From Clostridiales bacterium mt11 (GTDB taxonomy: Bacteria > Bacillota > Clostridia > Tissierellales > Tepidimicrobiaceae), in assembly GCA_001282665.1 (NCBI GenBank), contig LN874946.1, positions 555,839 through 619,838 on the forward strand: DNA of 64,000 nt, given 5' to 3'. The notes beneath the pieces were generated by a model. It was not told the DNA's origin. It was given only the letters and a program-made list of their open reading frames with translations, and ran no database searches. Below are positions 1 to 7,812 of the stretch, piece by piece. Within the stretch, counting starts at the first letter, position 1; each line of letters opens with the position of its first letter. The translations under genes were made by a program, and so were the position numbers.

Positions 1-1865
1 TAAAGATGTTAGATGAGTTGACAATACAAAAGATTGCAGCAGGAGAAATTATTGAAAGACCCTCATCTATAGTTAAAGAGCTTATAGAAAACTCAATGGA
101 TGCTAACTCAAATAATATTACTGTCGAAATCAGGAATGGAGGTAAATCATACATTAGAGTTACCGATGATGGCGATGGTATACTAGAAGATGATTTAAAA
201 ATAGCATTTAAACGTCATTCTACGAGCAAATTATCTAATGTAGATGATCTATTTAGGATTATGTCCTTTGGATTTAGGGGTGAAGCTTTAGCTAGTATCT
301 CCACGGTTTCAAAGGTTGAAGTACTGACTAAAACACATGGCAATGCTAAAGGAATACAGGCTTTTATAGAAGAAGGAGAAATAATAAAACAAATGCCTAC
401 AGGTTGTCCTAAGGGAACTACTATGATTGTTAAGGATTTGTTTTATAATATTCCTGTAAGGGCGAAGTTTTTAAAAACTGATATAGCAGAAGCAAACAAT
501 GTAAGCGACATAATATACAGACTAGCATTAGGGAACTACGGCATTTCTTTTAAATATATTAAGGATAATAAGGTTATTATAAGAACTTCGAAGAACAATG
601 ATTTAATTTCAAATATATATACTCTATTAGGAAAAGATTTTAGTGATAATCTAATTGAAATCAATCATAAAGGTCTAGAATTTAATATACATGGATATAT
701 ATCAAATAACACTTTTTATAGAGGTAATAGGAATCATCAATATCTATATGTAAACAATAGATATATTAAAAATGATCATATATCCAATATAATAGAGGAC
801 AGGTATAAATCCATGATACCCATTAACAAGTTCCCAGTATATATACTGTTTATCGACATAGATCCTTCATTTATAGATGTAAATATACATCCAACTAAGC
901 AGCAAATTAAATTCATAAATCAAAAGCAGATTGACGCAGTTTTAGAGAATATTATAAACAGCACTTTAAAAAGCGCTTTGTCTATTCCTAATACATTATT
1001 TAAACAGGATAAAAAAGATACTAAAATAGAAGATATACCTCTACTATATGAAGAAATTTATTTACAAAATAATAATAAAACCCAAGTCGATGATAAGTAC
1101 ATTTATGAAACGAAGGATTATAAGGCTAGTATAAGTGAAATACTAGACGATGAATTAGATGATGGAGTGGTAGTATATGAGAAGGACTCTGTTCAAGATG
1201 AACCTGTACCTGCACCTATATCTGTACCCGAGAAACCCAAAGAAGATGAAAATAAGGAAGATAAGATTGACGTAGTTAATGTTTTAAAAAGACTAAAACC
1301 CATTGGTGTTATTTTCTCTACTTATATATTAGCAGAAGATACTGAGCTTAATAAATTACTCATTATAGATCAACATGCTGCGCATGAGAGAGTTATGTAT
1401 GAAAAATACTTAAAAGAATTTCAAAACGAAAAGATTGTAATCCAAAATCTATTGACTCCTGAAATAGTAGAGCTTACAAATGCAGAAATTGCTATTGTAA
1501 TGGATAATATAGAATTATTAAAGAAATTAGGATTTATAGTAGATGAATTTGGAACTAATAGTGTAATTATTAGGGGTGTACCTATAATGTTTGGTAAACC
1601 TCAAGTAAAGAAGTTGTTTTTAGAATTAATAGATGCGATTAAACTTGATATAAAAAGCAGTTATGATGTAAAATTAAATAAGATATTCAAAATTGCATGC
1701 ACAAATGCTATTAAAAGTGGTGATAAGATAAGGGATATTGAAATTCAAAGCTTATTTGATCAATTAAGCAAAACGGAAAATCCTTATACCTGTCCTCACG
1801 GAAGACCAACTATTATTGAAATATCGAAGGAAGACATTGAAAAAGAATTTAAAAGAATTATGTAG
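1..1865 (+). CDS. mutL: DNA mismatch repair protein MutL (5' end outside window)
   Basis: MutL is the ATPase and nicking endonuclease that links mismatch recognition by MutS to strand removal. The N-terminal GHKL ATPase motifs are visible (KIAAGEIIERP, DDGDGI, GFRGEALASIS near residue 87 counted from the ATG at 6). After a low-complexity acidic linker, the C-terminal dimerisation domain carries the endonuclease metal motif DQHAAHERVMYE near residue 455 and CPHGRPT near 596, as in MutL of bacteria without MutH. The frame stays open through the codon before the ATG at 6, and relatives begin with two to five more residues (x-I-K before M-L-D-E), so the true start is probably just outside the window. 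miaA follows after 12 nt, a normal mutL-miaA-hfq arrangement. Confidence 0.97.
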   Translation, partial: KMLDELTIQKIAAGEIIERPSSIVKELIENSMDANSNNITVEIRNGGKSYIRVTDDGDGILEDDLKIAFKRHSTSKLSNVDDLFRIMSFGFRGEALASISTVSKVEVLTKTHGNAKGIQAFIEEGEIIKQMPTGCPKGTTMIVKDLFYNIPVRAKFLKTDIAEANNVSDIIYRLALGNYGISFKYIKDNKVIIRTSKNNDLISNIYTLLGKDFSDNLIEINHKGLEFNIHGYISNNTFYRGNRNHQYLYVNNRYIKNDHISNIIEDRYKSMIPINKFPVYILFIDIDPSFIDVNIHPTKQQIKFINQKQIDAVLENIINSTLKSALSIPNTLFKQDKKDTKIEDIPLLYEEIYLQNNNKTQVDDKYIYETKDYKASISEILDDELDDGVVVYEKDSVQDEPVPAPISVPEKPKEDENKEDKIDVVNVLKRLKPIGVIFSTYILAEDTELNKLLIIDQHAAHERVMYEKYLKEFQNEKIVIQNLLTPEIVELTNAEIAIVMDNIELLKKLGFIVDEFGTNSVIIRGVPIMFGKPQVKKLFLELIDAIKLDIKSSYDVKLNKIFKIACTNAIKSGDKIRDIEIQSLFDQLSKTENPYTCPHGRPTIIEISKEDIEKEFKRIM

Positions 1866-1877
1866 AAGGATGATTAG

Positions 1878-2822
1878 ATGGAAACTAAACAAAACCTGTT
1901 GGTATTAGTCGGACCAACAGCCGTAGGAAAAACAGCTATATCTATAGATGTAGCTAAAAAGTTAAAGGGAGAGATAATTTCTGCAGATTCAATGCAAATA
2001 TATAAGTATATGAATATAGGGACTGCTAAGATAACAGCAGAGGAGATGGATAATATACCTCATTATATGTTAGATATAGTCTATCCTGATGAAGAATTTA
2101 CAGTTGCTGATTTTAAAAAAAGGGCTGAAAAATACATCGAAGATATTAACAAGAAAAAAAAGCTTCCAATAATAGCAGGAGGTACAGGATTATATCTTAA
2201 TTCTTTAGTATATGAATTAAAATTTACTAGGGTAGAACCAAATGAAGATTTAAGGGAGAAATATGAAAGTTTAGCTGAACTTCACGGAAATCAATATATA
2301 CACGATATATTATCTACCATAGATCCTGCTTCTTCAAAACGTATAAACCCTAATGATAGAAAAAGAATAATTAGAGCCATAGAAATATTTCATGAAACGG
2401 GTAAGCCTATGTCCTATTATAATAAAGATTTTAGAAAGAAAACAGATAAATATAATTTAACTATGATTGGGTTAACTATGGATAGGGCTAAGCTATATTC
2501 TCGTATTAACAAAAGAGTCGATATGATGATTGACGATGGATTAATTGAAGAAGTGAGATCTTTAATGGATATGGGATATAATAGAGAGTTAACGTCGATG
2601 CAAGGTATAGGTTATAAGGAAATCATCTCCTATTTAGAAAATGAAATAAGTCTAGATGAAGCCATTAAAATACTTAAAAGAAATACTAGAAGATATGCAA
2701 AAAGACAGTTGACTTGGTTTAGAGGAGATAATAGAATTAAATGGATTGATGTAGATAAGTTTAATTCCATTGATGCTGTAGGCGAATACATTGTAGATTA
2801 TACTACAAATTCTTATAAATAG
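1878..2822 (+). CDS. miaA: tRNA dimethylallyltransferase MiaA
   Basis: MiaA transfers a dimethylallyl group to N6 of A37 in tRNAs that read UNN codons. The 314-residue product has normal family length. It has a P-loop GPTAVGKT at about residues 12-19, the SADSMQIYKYMNIGTAK block that binds substrate, GGTGLYLNSL, and the C-terminal TSMQGIGYKE and RNTRRYAKRQLTWFR motifs of the tRNA-binding region. It begins 12 nt after mutL behind an AGAAGGATGATTAG leader, so it is co-transcribed with mutL. hfq follows 77 nt later. Confidence 0.98.
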   Translation: METKQNLLVLVGPTAVGKTAISIDVAKKLKGEIISADSMQIYKYMNIGTAKITAEEMDNIPHYMLDIVYPDEEFTVADFKKRAEKYIEDINKKKKLPIIAGGTGLYLNSLVYELKFTRVEPNEDLREKYESLAELHGNQYIHDILSTIDPASSKRINPNDRKRIIRAIEIFHETGKPMSYYNKDFRKKTDKYNLTMIGLTMDRAKLYSRINKRVDMMIDDGLIEEVRSLMDMGYNRELTSMQGIGYKEIISYLENEISLDEAIKILKRNTRRYAKRQLTWFRGDNRIKWIDVDKFNSIDAVGEYIVDYTTNSYK

Positions 2823-2899
2823 AATTTGGTTTTATAAATAGATTAAGTATAAAAGGTGTTTTCTTTAAAAATTATAAACAAAATAAAGGAGGGAGTATT

Positions 2900-3139
2900 A
2901 TGAAAAGCACAATCAATTTGCAAGATGTTTTTCTTAATAGAGCAAGAAAGGAAAATTTGAGTATTACAGTTTACTTAATAAACGGATATCAAATTAAAGG
3001 ATTAGTCAAAGGTTTCGATAATTATACTATTATATTGGATAGTGAAGGAAAGCAGCAACTTATCTATAAACATGCTATTTCAACTATAATACCTAGTAAA
3101 CAAATTAACTTAGCAAGCAAAGTTTTAGACGAAGAGTAA
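2900..3139 (+). CDS. hfq: RNA chaperone Hfq
   Basis: Hfq forms a hexameric Sm-like ring that binds small RNAs and A- or U-rich RNA ends. The 79-residue product has the Sm1 region (NLQDVFLNRARKENLSITVYL, NGYQIKGLVKGFDNYTIIL) and the Sm2 motif YKHAISTI with the conserved Lys-His pair. It ends shortly after the Sm fold, as Gram-positive Hfq does. A strong AAAGGAGG lies 8 nt before the ATG. Placement after miaA is nearly universal. A hairpin follows the stop codon. Confidence 0.98.
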   Translation: MKSTINLQDVFLNRARKENLSITVYLINGYQIKGLVKGFDNYTIILDSEGKQQLIYKHAISTIIPSKQINLASKVLDEE

Positions 3140-3154
3140 TTGGACTTTACAGAT

Positions 3155-3185
3155 GTCTCTGATAATATCAGAGGCTTTTGTATTT
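3155..3185 (+). terminator. Putative terminator after hfq
   Basis: A palindrome (CTCTGATA and TATCAGAG at 3157-3173) is followed by CTTTTGTATTT. The T-run is interrupted, so termination may be partial and the downstream lyase may be reached by read-through. Confidence 0.5.
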
Positions 3186-3212
3186 AAATCTATACTAGAA
3201 AGGTGACAACAG

Positions 3213-4517
3213 ATGAACGAGTATATAATAAAATTATTATGTAAACAATTTGAGTTGGAAGAAGAAGTTATAAGATTTGTAAACGACAAAGAAAAATTGA
3301 TAGTGGAAAAATTTAATAGAATAAATGAAATAAAAGAATATAATCAATATAAGATTATCAATAGTATGCAGAAGTCTAGACTTAGCTCTACGGATTTTAA
3401 TGGGTCTAGCGGTTATGGATATGGAGATGTAGGCAGGGATAAAACGGAACAAATTTATGCCAAAGTTTTTAATACCGAAGATGCCCTAGTTAGACCAACA
3501 ATAGTTTCAGGTACTCATGCTATTACATTGGCCTTATCAGGCTTATTAAGACCAAATGATGAGTTTATATCCATAGCAGGAAGCCCCTACGATACATTGC
3601 AGAAGGTAATAGGCGTTAAAGGAGATCAGAAAGGTACATTAATAGATTATGGCATAAAATATAAGGAAATACCTTTAGATAACGGAAAAATTGATATAGA
3701 AGAGGTTATAAATAATATATCTGAAAAAACAAAATTACTACTTATACAGAGGTCTACTGGGTATAGCGATAGAAAAGCTATAACTATAGATGAAATAGAG
3801 AAGGTTATTAAAGCCATTAGAGATGTAAATAAGGACATTATAATCATGATAGATAATTGCTATGGTGAATTTGTAGAAACAAAAGAGCCTTCCGATGTAG
3901 GTGCAGATATAATGGCTGGTTCTTTAATTAAAAATCCAGGTGGAGGATTAGCATTAGCAGGGGGTTATATAGTAGGTAAATCTAATTTAGTCGAACAAGT
4001 CGCCAATAGAAGTACAGCTCCTGGGCTAGGAAAGGATTGCGGATTAACTTTTGGAACAACCAGAGCTACGTTGCAAGGGCTCTTTTTAGCACCTCATATA
4101 GTTTCAGAGGCTATAAAAGGAGCAACACTAATGGGGATTGTTTACAAAGAACTAGGGTTTGAAATAATACCCGATATAGATGATGATAGAAGCGATATTA
4201 TTCAAGCAGTAAAGTTTAACTCTCCTGAAAGGGTAGTTGAATTTTGTCAAGGAATTCAAGCAGCCTCTGTAGTCGATTCATATGTAACACCTATGCCATG
4301 GGATATGCCAGGCTATGAAGATGAAGTTATAATGGCAGCTGGAGGCTTTATCGAAGGCTCATCTATAGAATTAAGCGCCGATGGACCTATGAGAGATCCT
4401 TATTTTGCTTATTATCAAGGTGGGTTAACTTATGAACACTGTAAGCTAGGAATTATGAAATCTTTAAACAATCTTTATATTAATGATTTAATCGATAAAA
4501 ACAAGCTAACCTTATAA
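3213..4517 (+). CDS. Methionine gamma-lyase-like PLP enzyme (YnbB family)
   Basis: This is a 434-residue fold-type I PLP enzyme of the Cys/Met metabolism class, annotated in relatives as methionine gamma-lyase family or aluminium-resistance protein. Visible features are the glycine-rich stretch GSSGYGYGDVGRD, VSGTHAITLALSGLLRPNDE (cofactor phosphate region), MIDNCYGEF with the Asp that pairs with the pyridine nitrogen, and MAGSLIKNPGGGLALAGGY, where the Lys in SLIKNPGG is the likely Schiff-base lysine. The C-terminal half has VTPMPWDMPGYEDEVIMAAGGF. The start has AAAGGTGA 8 nt upstream. The true substrate is not established. The hfq-ynbB neighbourhood is common in Clostridia. Confidence 0.9.
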   Translation: MNEYIIKLLCKQFELEEEVIRFVNDKEKLIVEKFNRINEIKEYNQYKIINSMQKSRLSSTDFNGSSGYGYGDVGRDKTEQIYAKVFNTEDALVRPTIVSGTHAITLALSGLLRPNDEFISIAGSPYDTLQKVIGVKGDQKGTLIDYGIKYKEIPLDNGKIDIEEVINNISEKTKLLLIQRSTGYSDRKAITIDEIEKVIKAIRDVNKDIIIMIDNCYGEFVETKEPSDVGADIMAGSLIKNPGGGLALAGGYIVGKSNLVEQVANRSTAPGLGKDCGLTFGTTRATLQGLFLAPHIVSEAIKGATLMGIVYKELGFEIIPDIDDDRSDIIQAVKFNSPERVVEFCQGIQAASVVDSYVTPMPWDMPGYEDEVIMAAGGFIEGSSIELSADGPMRDPYFAYYQGGLTYEHCKLGIMKSLNNLYINDLIDKNKLTL

Positions 4518-4534
4518 GGTTAGCTTGTTTTTTT
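4501..4534 (+). terminator. Intrinsic terminator overlapping the lyase stop codon
   Basis: A 12-bp perfect stem (AAGCTAACCTTA with TAAGGTTAGCTT, 4503-4526) is followed by a run of T at 4528-4534. The lyase stop codon lies within the stem. It ends the plus-strand operon facing lexA. Confidence 0.9.
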
Positions 4535-4553
4535 ATACTAGAGAAAAATGAAT

Positions 4554-5171
4554 TTAAAATCTTCTGTATAGACCAATTACTTTCCCCAAAATGGTTACAT
4601 CTTTAGTCAATATAGGGGACATAGTTTCGTTTTCAGGTTGTAGACGTACATGTTCTTTTTCCTTGAAAAATCTCTTTACAGTAGCTTCATCCTCTAAAAG
4701 AGCTACTACAATATCCCCATTTATAGCATCGTTTTGCTGTTTAACTATGACGTAATCATCATTATAAATACCTGCCTCTATCATACTTTCTCCTTGAACC
4801 TTTAACATGAAAAGGGGGCCGCGTTCCGCCAATTCTATAGGTACCGGGAAAGTATCTTCTATATGTTCTACAGCTAGAATCGGCTGTCCTGCAGTAACTT
4901 TGCCAATAACGGGTATATCTACGGTTTTTTTAGGAGAAAATAACGAATCCTCATCTCTCTCTAATACTTCAATTGCTCTTGGTTTAGTAGGATCCTTTCT
5001 TATATATCCTTTTGCTTCTAGTTTTTCTAATTGTCTGTGAACAGTAGAGGTTGATTTCAAATTAACACCTTTACAAATCTCTCTAACTGCTGGAGGATAT
5101 CCTTGTTGTTGTATATGCTTTTTAATAAAATGTAAAATTTCAATCTGTGTTTGAGTTAAATCTTCATACAT
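4554..5171 (-). CDS. lexA: SOS repressor LexA
   Basis: LexA represses DNA-damage genes and inactivates itself when RecA filaments trigger self-cleavage. Counted from the ATG at 5171 (205 residues), the winged helix occupies about 1-65 (TQTQIEILHFI, PPAVREICKGVNLKSTSTVH). The cleavage bond is Ala94-Gly95 in KVTAGQPI. The catalytic pair is Ser129 (VQGESM) and Lys166 (ATVKRF). A GTG three codons upstream would lengthen the protein, but GAGGTG overlaps that GTG and lies 6 nt before the ATG, so the ATG is preferred. The upstream region contains LexA boxes, so it is autoregulated and shares the region with the divergent LysM gene. Confidence 0.97.
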   Translation of the reverse strand: MYEDLTQTQIEILHFIKKHIQQQGYPPAVREICKGVNLKSTSTVHRQLEKLEAKGYIRKDPTKPRAIEVLERDEDSLFSPKKTVDIPVIGKVTAGQPILAVEHIEDTFPVPIELAERGPLFMLKVQGESMIEAGIYNDDYVIVKQQNDAINGDIVVALLEDEATVKRFFKEKEHVRLQPENETMSPILTKDVTILGKVIGLYRRF

Positions 5172-5254
5172 AATAAACACCTCGCATAATATATTAGAAA
5201 AGTAATATCTAAGTTTCTCTAAATATCAATCTTATTGGCAGATATTTTTAACTT

Positions 5255-5283
5255 ATTATAACATATAACGATTTAAAAATCAA
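5255..5283 (-). promoter_or_regulatory. lexA promoter
   Basis: Read on the minus strand, TTGATT (5283-5278), a 17-nt spacer and TATAAT (5260-5255) form a good housekeeping promoter. A LexA box at 5282-5293 overlaps the -35 edge. Confidence 0.75.
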
Positions 5284-5293
5284 ACATTCGTTC
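5282..5293. promoter_or_regulatory. LexA box 1
   Basis: AAACATTCGTTC is the complement of GAAC-GAAT-GTTT, matching the Gram-positive GAAC-N4-GTTY SOS box. It overlaps the lexA -35 element and suits lexA autorepression. Confidence 0.8.
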
Positions 5294-5311
5294 TTTATTT
5301 TCAAAAACCTA

Positions 5312-5340
5312 TTGACAAGGAACTAATGTTTGATTAGAAT
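5312..5340 (+). promoter_or_regulatory. Promoter of the YneA-like SOS gene
   Basis: TTGACA (5312-5317), a 17-nt spacer and TAGAAT (5335-5340) form a near-consensus promoter. A LexA box fills the spacer, so LexA binding should exclude RNA polymerase. Confidence 0.8.
5320..5331. promoter_or_regulatory. LexA box 2
   Basis: GAAC-TAAT-GTTT lies between the -35 and -10 elements of the plus-strand promoter. Confidence 0.8.
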
Positions 5341-5350
5341 ATAATTAAAC

Positions 5351-5362
5351 GAACAGATGTTT
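5351..5362. promoter_or_regulatory. LexA box 3
   Basis: CGAAC-AGAT-GTTT (GAAC at 5351) is one of the closest matches to the SOS consensus here. It lies just after the predicted transcription start of the YneA-like gene. Confidence 0.8.
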
Positions 5363-5363
5363 A

Positions 5364-5390
5364 GAACTAACGTACTTAGAACTAATGTGC
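5364..5390. promoter_or_regulatory. Two degenerate LexA-box-like repeats
   Basis: GAAC-TAAC-GTAC (5364-5375) and GAAC-TAAT-GTGC (5379-5390) keep one good half-site each. They follow box 3 at 13- and 15-nt steps and run up to the ribosome binding site. They may extend the operator, or be remnants. Confidence 0.45.
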
Positions 5391-5402
5391 GAGGTGATAA
5401 AA

Positions 5403-5738
5403 ATGAATCAAAGAGTTACGAGGAGAAAAAAGTATAGGATAGTAAACTTAAAAAAATTTATATCTTTTATAATATCGGTATTCATTATAGCTATAATATT
5501 AGTTTTTATATTTGTTAAAAACAACGAAGCATATAGCTCTACATATAAGGAAGATTACAATGAAATAATAGTAGGAGAAGGGGACACTCTATGGAATATA
5601 GCAGTTAAGAATATGCCCGATAAGTATGATGTAAGAAAGATGGTATATGAGATAATGGAATTTAACCAGATGGAGAATGCATATATCTATCCAGGGGACT
5701 TAATCAAGATCCCAATCAAACACAACCCTAAAAGCTAA
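5403..5738 (+). CDS. LysM-domain membrane protein, YneA-like SOS cell-division suppressor
   Basis: The 111-residue protein has a basic N-terminus (NQRVTRRKKYR), one membrane helix at about residues 17-38 (FISFIISVFIIAIILVFIF), a short linker, and a C-terminal LysM peptidoglycan-binding domain (VGEGDTLWNIAVKN, YIYPGDLIKIP). This is the architecture of Bacillus YneA, which delays division during SOS, and the gene sits divergent to lexA as yneA does. An ATG at 5385 would add six residues, but GAGGTG at 5391-5396 is 6 nt before the ATG at 5403. LexA boxes in its promoter support SOS induction. The division-inhibitor role is inferred from domain layout, regulation and position. Confidence 0.85.
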   Translation: MNQRVTRRKKYRIVNLKKFISFIISVFIIAIILVFIFVKNNEAYSSTYKEDYNEIIVGEGDTLWNIAVKNMPDKYDVRKMVYEIMEFNQMENAYIYPGDLIKIPIKHNPKS

Positions 5739-5770
5739 AGGAGATATAAATCATCTCCTTTAGCTTTATT
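5731..5770. terminator. Bidirectional terminator between the LysM gene and the recombinase
   Basis: A 15-bp perfect stem (5731-5745 with 5753-5767; arm core AGCTAAAGGAGAT) and a 7-nt loop lie between convergent genes. The T-rich flanks suit termination from both sides. Confidence 0.85.
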
Positions 5771-5788
5771 CATAAAATGCTATGGATA

Positions 5789-6772
5789 TTATTCAGGTTT
5801 ATTAGCCTTTTTACGCATGTAATTGGCTAAAGGATTACTTTTAACAGCTTCTCTTAATCTTTCATCATCAATATGAGTATATATCTGAGTTGTAGAGACA
5901 TTCTCATGGCCAAGTATCTCTTGCAAGGCTCTTATATCTACATTGCCGTGTTTATACATTAGGGTAGCAGCAGTGTGCCTAAGCTTATGTGTTGAATAAA
6001 CAGAGGTATCAAATCCTGCTTTCTCTAGATATTTATCTATCATATGCTGAATAGCTCTGTTACTCATTCTTTGTTTTCTCATACTTAAAAATAGAGCTTC
6101 ATCGCCAGGGCCATCTTTAGGTCTTACAGCGATATAATCATTTATAGCACTGATACAAGCCTCGTTTAAATAAATGGTTCTTTCTTTATTGCCTTTACCT
6201 ATGACATATAGGGTATCGTCCTTTATTTTATTTATATTGATGCTAGCTAACTCCGATAGCCTAAGACCACAATTTAGAAATAGAATAATGATAGCATAGT
6301 CTCGTTTTCTAAACACTTCATTTTTATTATCCAATACAGTATTTAGAAGTTTTTCACATTCATCTAAGGTTAAATATACCGGTTGTCTAATATCCGTCTT
6401 TGGAAATTCCAATCTATCTGCTGGATTTTGAGGAATTACATCGATTTTAGAGTAGAGGTAGTCGAAGAACGATTTTAAACTGGCAACCTTTCTAAATTTA
6501 GTAGAATTGCTATTGTGTCTTTCTTTATCGGTATAAGATATAAAGGCATGTAGATCCTGAATATTTATTTTTTTAATCAAATCAACATCCACATCACTAA
6601 TATCGATTTCTTCAAAAGGGATGTCTTTATCTGCTAATCTATATCTACGTTTAATAAATCTAAAAAAAGTACGTAAATCAAAAAAGTATTCCTTTGTAGT
6701 ATTAGGCGAAGTACCTTTAATGGTTTCCATATAATTCAAATAATCTTCAAGTATTATTGGTATATCTTGCAT
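5789..6772 (-). CDS. Xer-family tyrosine recombinase
   Basis: A site-specific recombinase of the XerC/XerD class that cuts and joins DNA through a tyrosine phospho-linkage. Counted from the ATG at 6772 (327 residues), it has an N-terminal SAM-like core-binding domain (about 1-110) and a catalytic domain with all residues: Arg171 (CGLRLSELA), Lys193 (GKGNKER), His262-x-x-Arg265 (HKLRHTAATL), His289 (LGHENVSTTQ) and Tyr298 (IYTH). An ATG at 6790 adds six residues, but GAGGG lies 6 nt before the ATG at 6772. It faces the lexA locus, where Bacillus carries the serine recombinase gene yneB. Four dif-like palindromes lie 0.75-2.6 kb upstream. Whether it is the chromosomal XerC or a locus-specific enzyme is unknown. 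Confidence 0.93.
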   Translation of the reverse strand: MQDIPIILEDYLNYMETIKGTSPNTTKEYFFDLRTFFRFIKRRYRLADKDIPFEEIDISDVDVDLIKKINIQDLHAFISYTDKERHNSNSTKFRKVASLKSFFDYLYSKIDVIPQNPADRLEFPKTDIRQPVYLTLDECEKLLNTVLDNKNEVFRKRDYAIIILFLNCGLRLSELASININKIKDDTLYVIGKGNKERTIYLNEACISAINDYIAVRPKDGPGDEALFLSMRKQRMSNRAIQHMIDKYLEKAGFDTSVYSTHKLRHTAATLMYKHGNVDIRALQEILGHENVSTTQIYTHIDDERLREAVKSNPLANYMRKKANKPE

Positions 6773-6802
6773 ATATATCCCTCTTTTCATAGTTTTTAAA
6801 GT

Positions 6803-6836
6803 ATTTAGTCACAAAATAGTTATTTTGTGACTAAAT
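6803..6836. repeat. Perfect 16-bp inverted repeat upstream of the recombinase gene
   Basis: Arms ATTTAGTCACAAAATA and its exact complement are separated by 2 nt (GT). It lies 31 nt before the recombinase start and has no T-run facing that gene, so an operator or recombinase-binding site is as likely as a terminator. Confidence 0.6.
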
Positions 6837-6932
6837 TTATATCTATTTATATAATTCTACATAGAAACTTAAAATCCTTCTTTTTAATAAAAAAGTATTC
6901 AATTTATTAGAACCTATCTTTTTGAGATTTTA

Positions 6933-6977
6933 ATTATGTGAAATAAAGTTATGCTCAAATAATTTATTTCACATAAT
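6933..6977. repeat. 15-bp inverted repeat with 15-nt loop
   Basis: ATTATGTGAAATAAA (6933-6947) is the exact complement of TTTATTTCACATAAT (6963-6977). Function is unknown. The arms recall Xer arms, but they point outward and not in the dif arrangement. Confidence 0.55.
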
Positions 6978-7140
6978 ATTTTTATCAACCTTTTTATAAT
7001 TATTTCCTAGTGTCTAGTCTATTTACTAAATATATAATTTAATGAGTCGTTTTATCTTTTTTATCTTTAAGAATATTAAAAATAGAAATAGCCATGAAAA
7101 ACAGGCTCTTTATTTCTCTTATACGAGTGTTTTGCGGTCA

Positions 7141-7205
7141 CCCTAGAGTATTTATATGATTACAGTGCAAAATTCGTCATAAGCTGTACTAGGGCTTTAT
7201 AAGCC
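7141..7205. other. Overlapping alternative stem-loops
   Basis: CCCTAG (7141) pairs with CTAGGG (7189), and TACAG (7161) pairs with the adjacent CTGTA (7184). GGCTT (7193) pairs with AAGCC (7201). The two folds share bases 7193-7194, so they exclude each other. No known RNA family was recognised. Confidence 0.35.
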
Positions 7206-7516
7206 TATTTGATTTTACAGAGTAAAAATCCAACTCTATTATGTAGTCAATATTGGTATTTATGATTTATTTGTTGCATCTTTATAAATTATAGTGATTT
7301 TAGAATAACATAATTGAAATTGTTGTGATATTATTTTGTTTCATATAGAATTTTTTCAGTCCCTTCTATTTTTATGTTTACCCTCTTCTGCTTTATTTAG
7401 TTTATTAAATAGGTAATAAATAATTTATTTTTGGGGATATTTAAAAATAAATTAAAAATTCCCAACATATATTTTTATAAATAAAATTATATCGTTTAAC
7501 CTTTTAAGCTGCCTTA

Positions 7517-7543
7517 AGTTTACATAATTATATTATGGTTAAT
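7517..7543. repeat. dif-like palindrome 1
   Basis: AGTTTACATAA, 5 nt (TTATA), then TTATGGTTAAT. The left arm is the exact complement of TTATGTAAACT, which I recall as the XerD-side arm of the Firmicutes dif site. The centre is 5 nt, whereas canonical dif has 6. The surrounding 32 nt (7513-7544) recur at 8576-8607 with two differences. Confidence 0.6.
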
Positions 7544-7590
7544 AGTTTGATTGTTTGTCTTCATATTAATTATAGATTATTTAATAGTCT

Positions 7591-7684
7591 ATTCTATATA
7601 CCTATATAATACCATTTCTTTTCACTGCCCTTCCCTGCTCTCTATTAGTAACTAATAAAATTTCCCATTTTACTTTTAATTCTG
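7591..7684 (-). repeat. Leader-like block A (diverged copy of 8420-8500)
   Basis: Shared landmarks in the same order are ATTCTA, TATATAATACC, TTTTTTCACT, a C-rich stretch and TTTTACTTTTA. In the right-hand copy this block lies between a dif-like site and an orphan gene. Here no gene follows. Confidence 0.5.
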
Positions 7685-7699
7685 CATATCAACCGCTTT

Positions 7700-7726
7700 G
7701 GTTTACGTAATAATATTATGGTAAAT
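7700..7726. repeat. dif-like palindrome 2
   Basis: GGTTTACGTAA, 5 nt (TAATA), then TTATGGTAAAT. It has the same 11-5-11 layout and orientation as the other three. It lies just downstream of the orphan gene that ends at 7813. Confidence 0.6.
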
Positions 7727-7812
7727 ACGGCATCACAAAGGGATGGTTCTTTTGTGTTTTTTAAAAGACGGAATATTGGAATTTAAAATTATAAATTAGC
7801 TGAAATTCATAA

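Larger units (their letters stand above)
6837..7812. other. Long non-coding AT-rich interval
   Basis: No convincing open reading frame, tRNA or known riboswitch was seen. The interval holds a 15-bp inverted repeat (6933-6977), a pair of overlapping stem-loops (7141-7205), two dif-like palindromes (7517-7543 and 7700-7726), and a block at 7591-7684 that resembles the leader of the downstream orphan gene (8420-8500). It looks like decayed or modular accessory DNA. Confidence 0.7.

Noticed and set aside
6837..7812. Remnant transposase or insertion sequence
   Set aside because: No transposase-like peptide in any frame and no matching terminal inverted repeats with target duplication.
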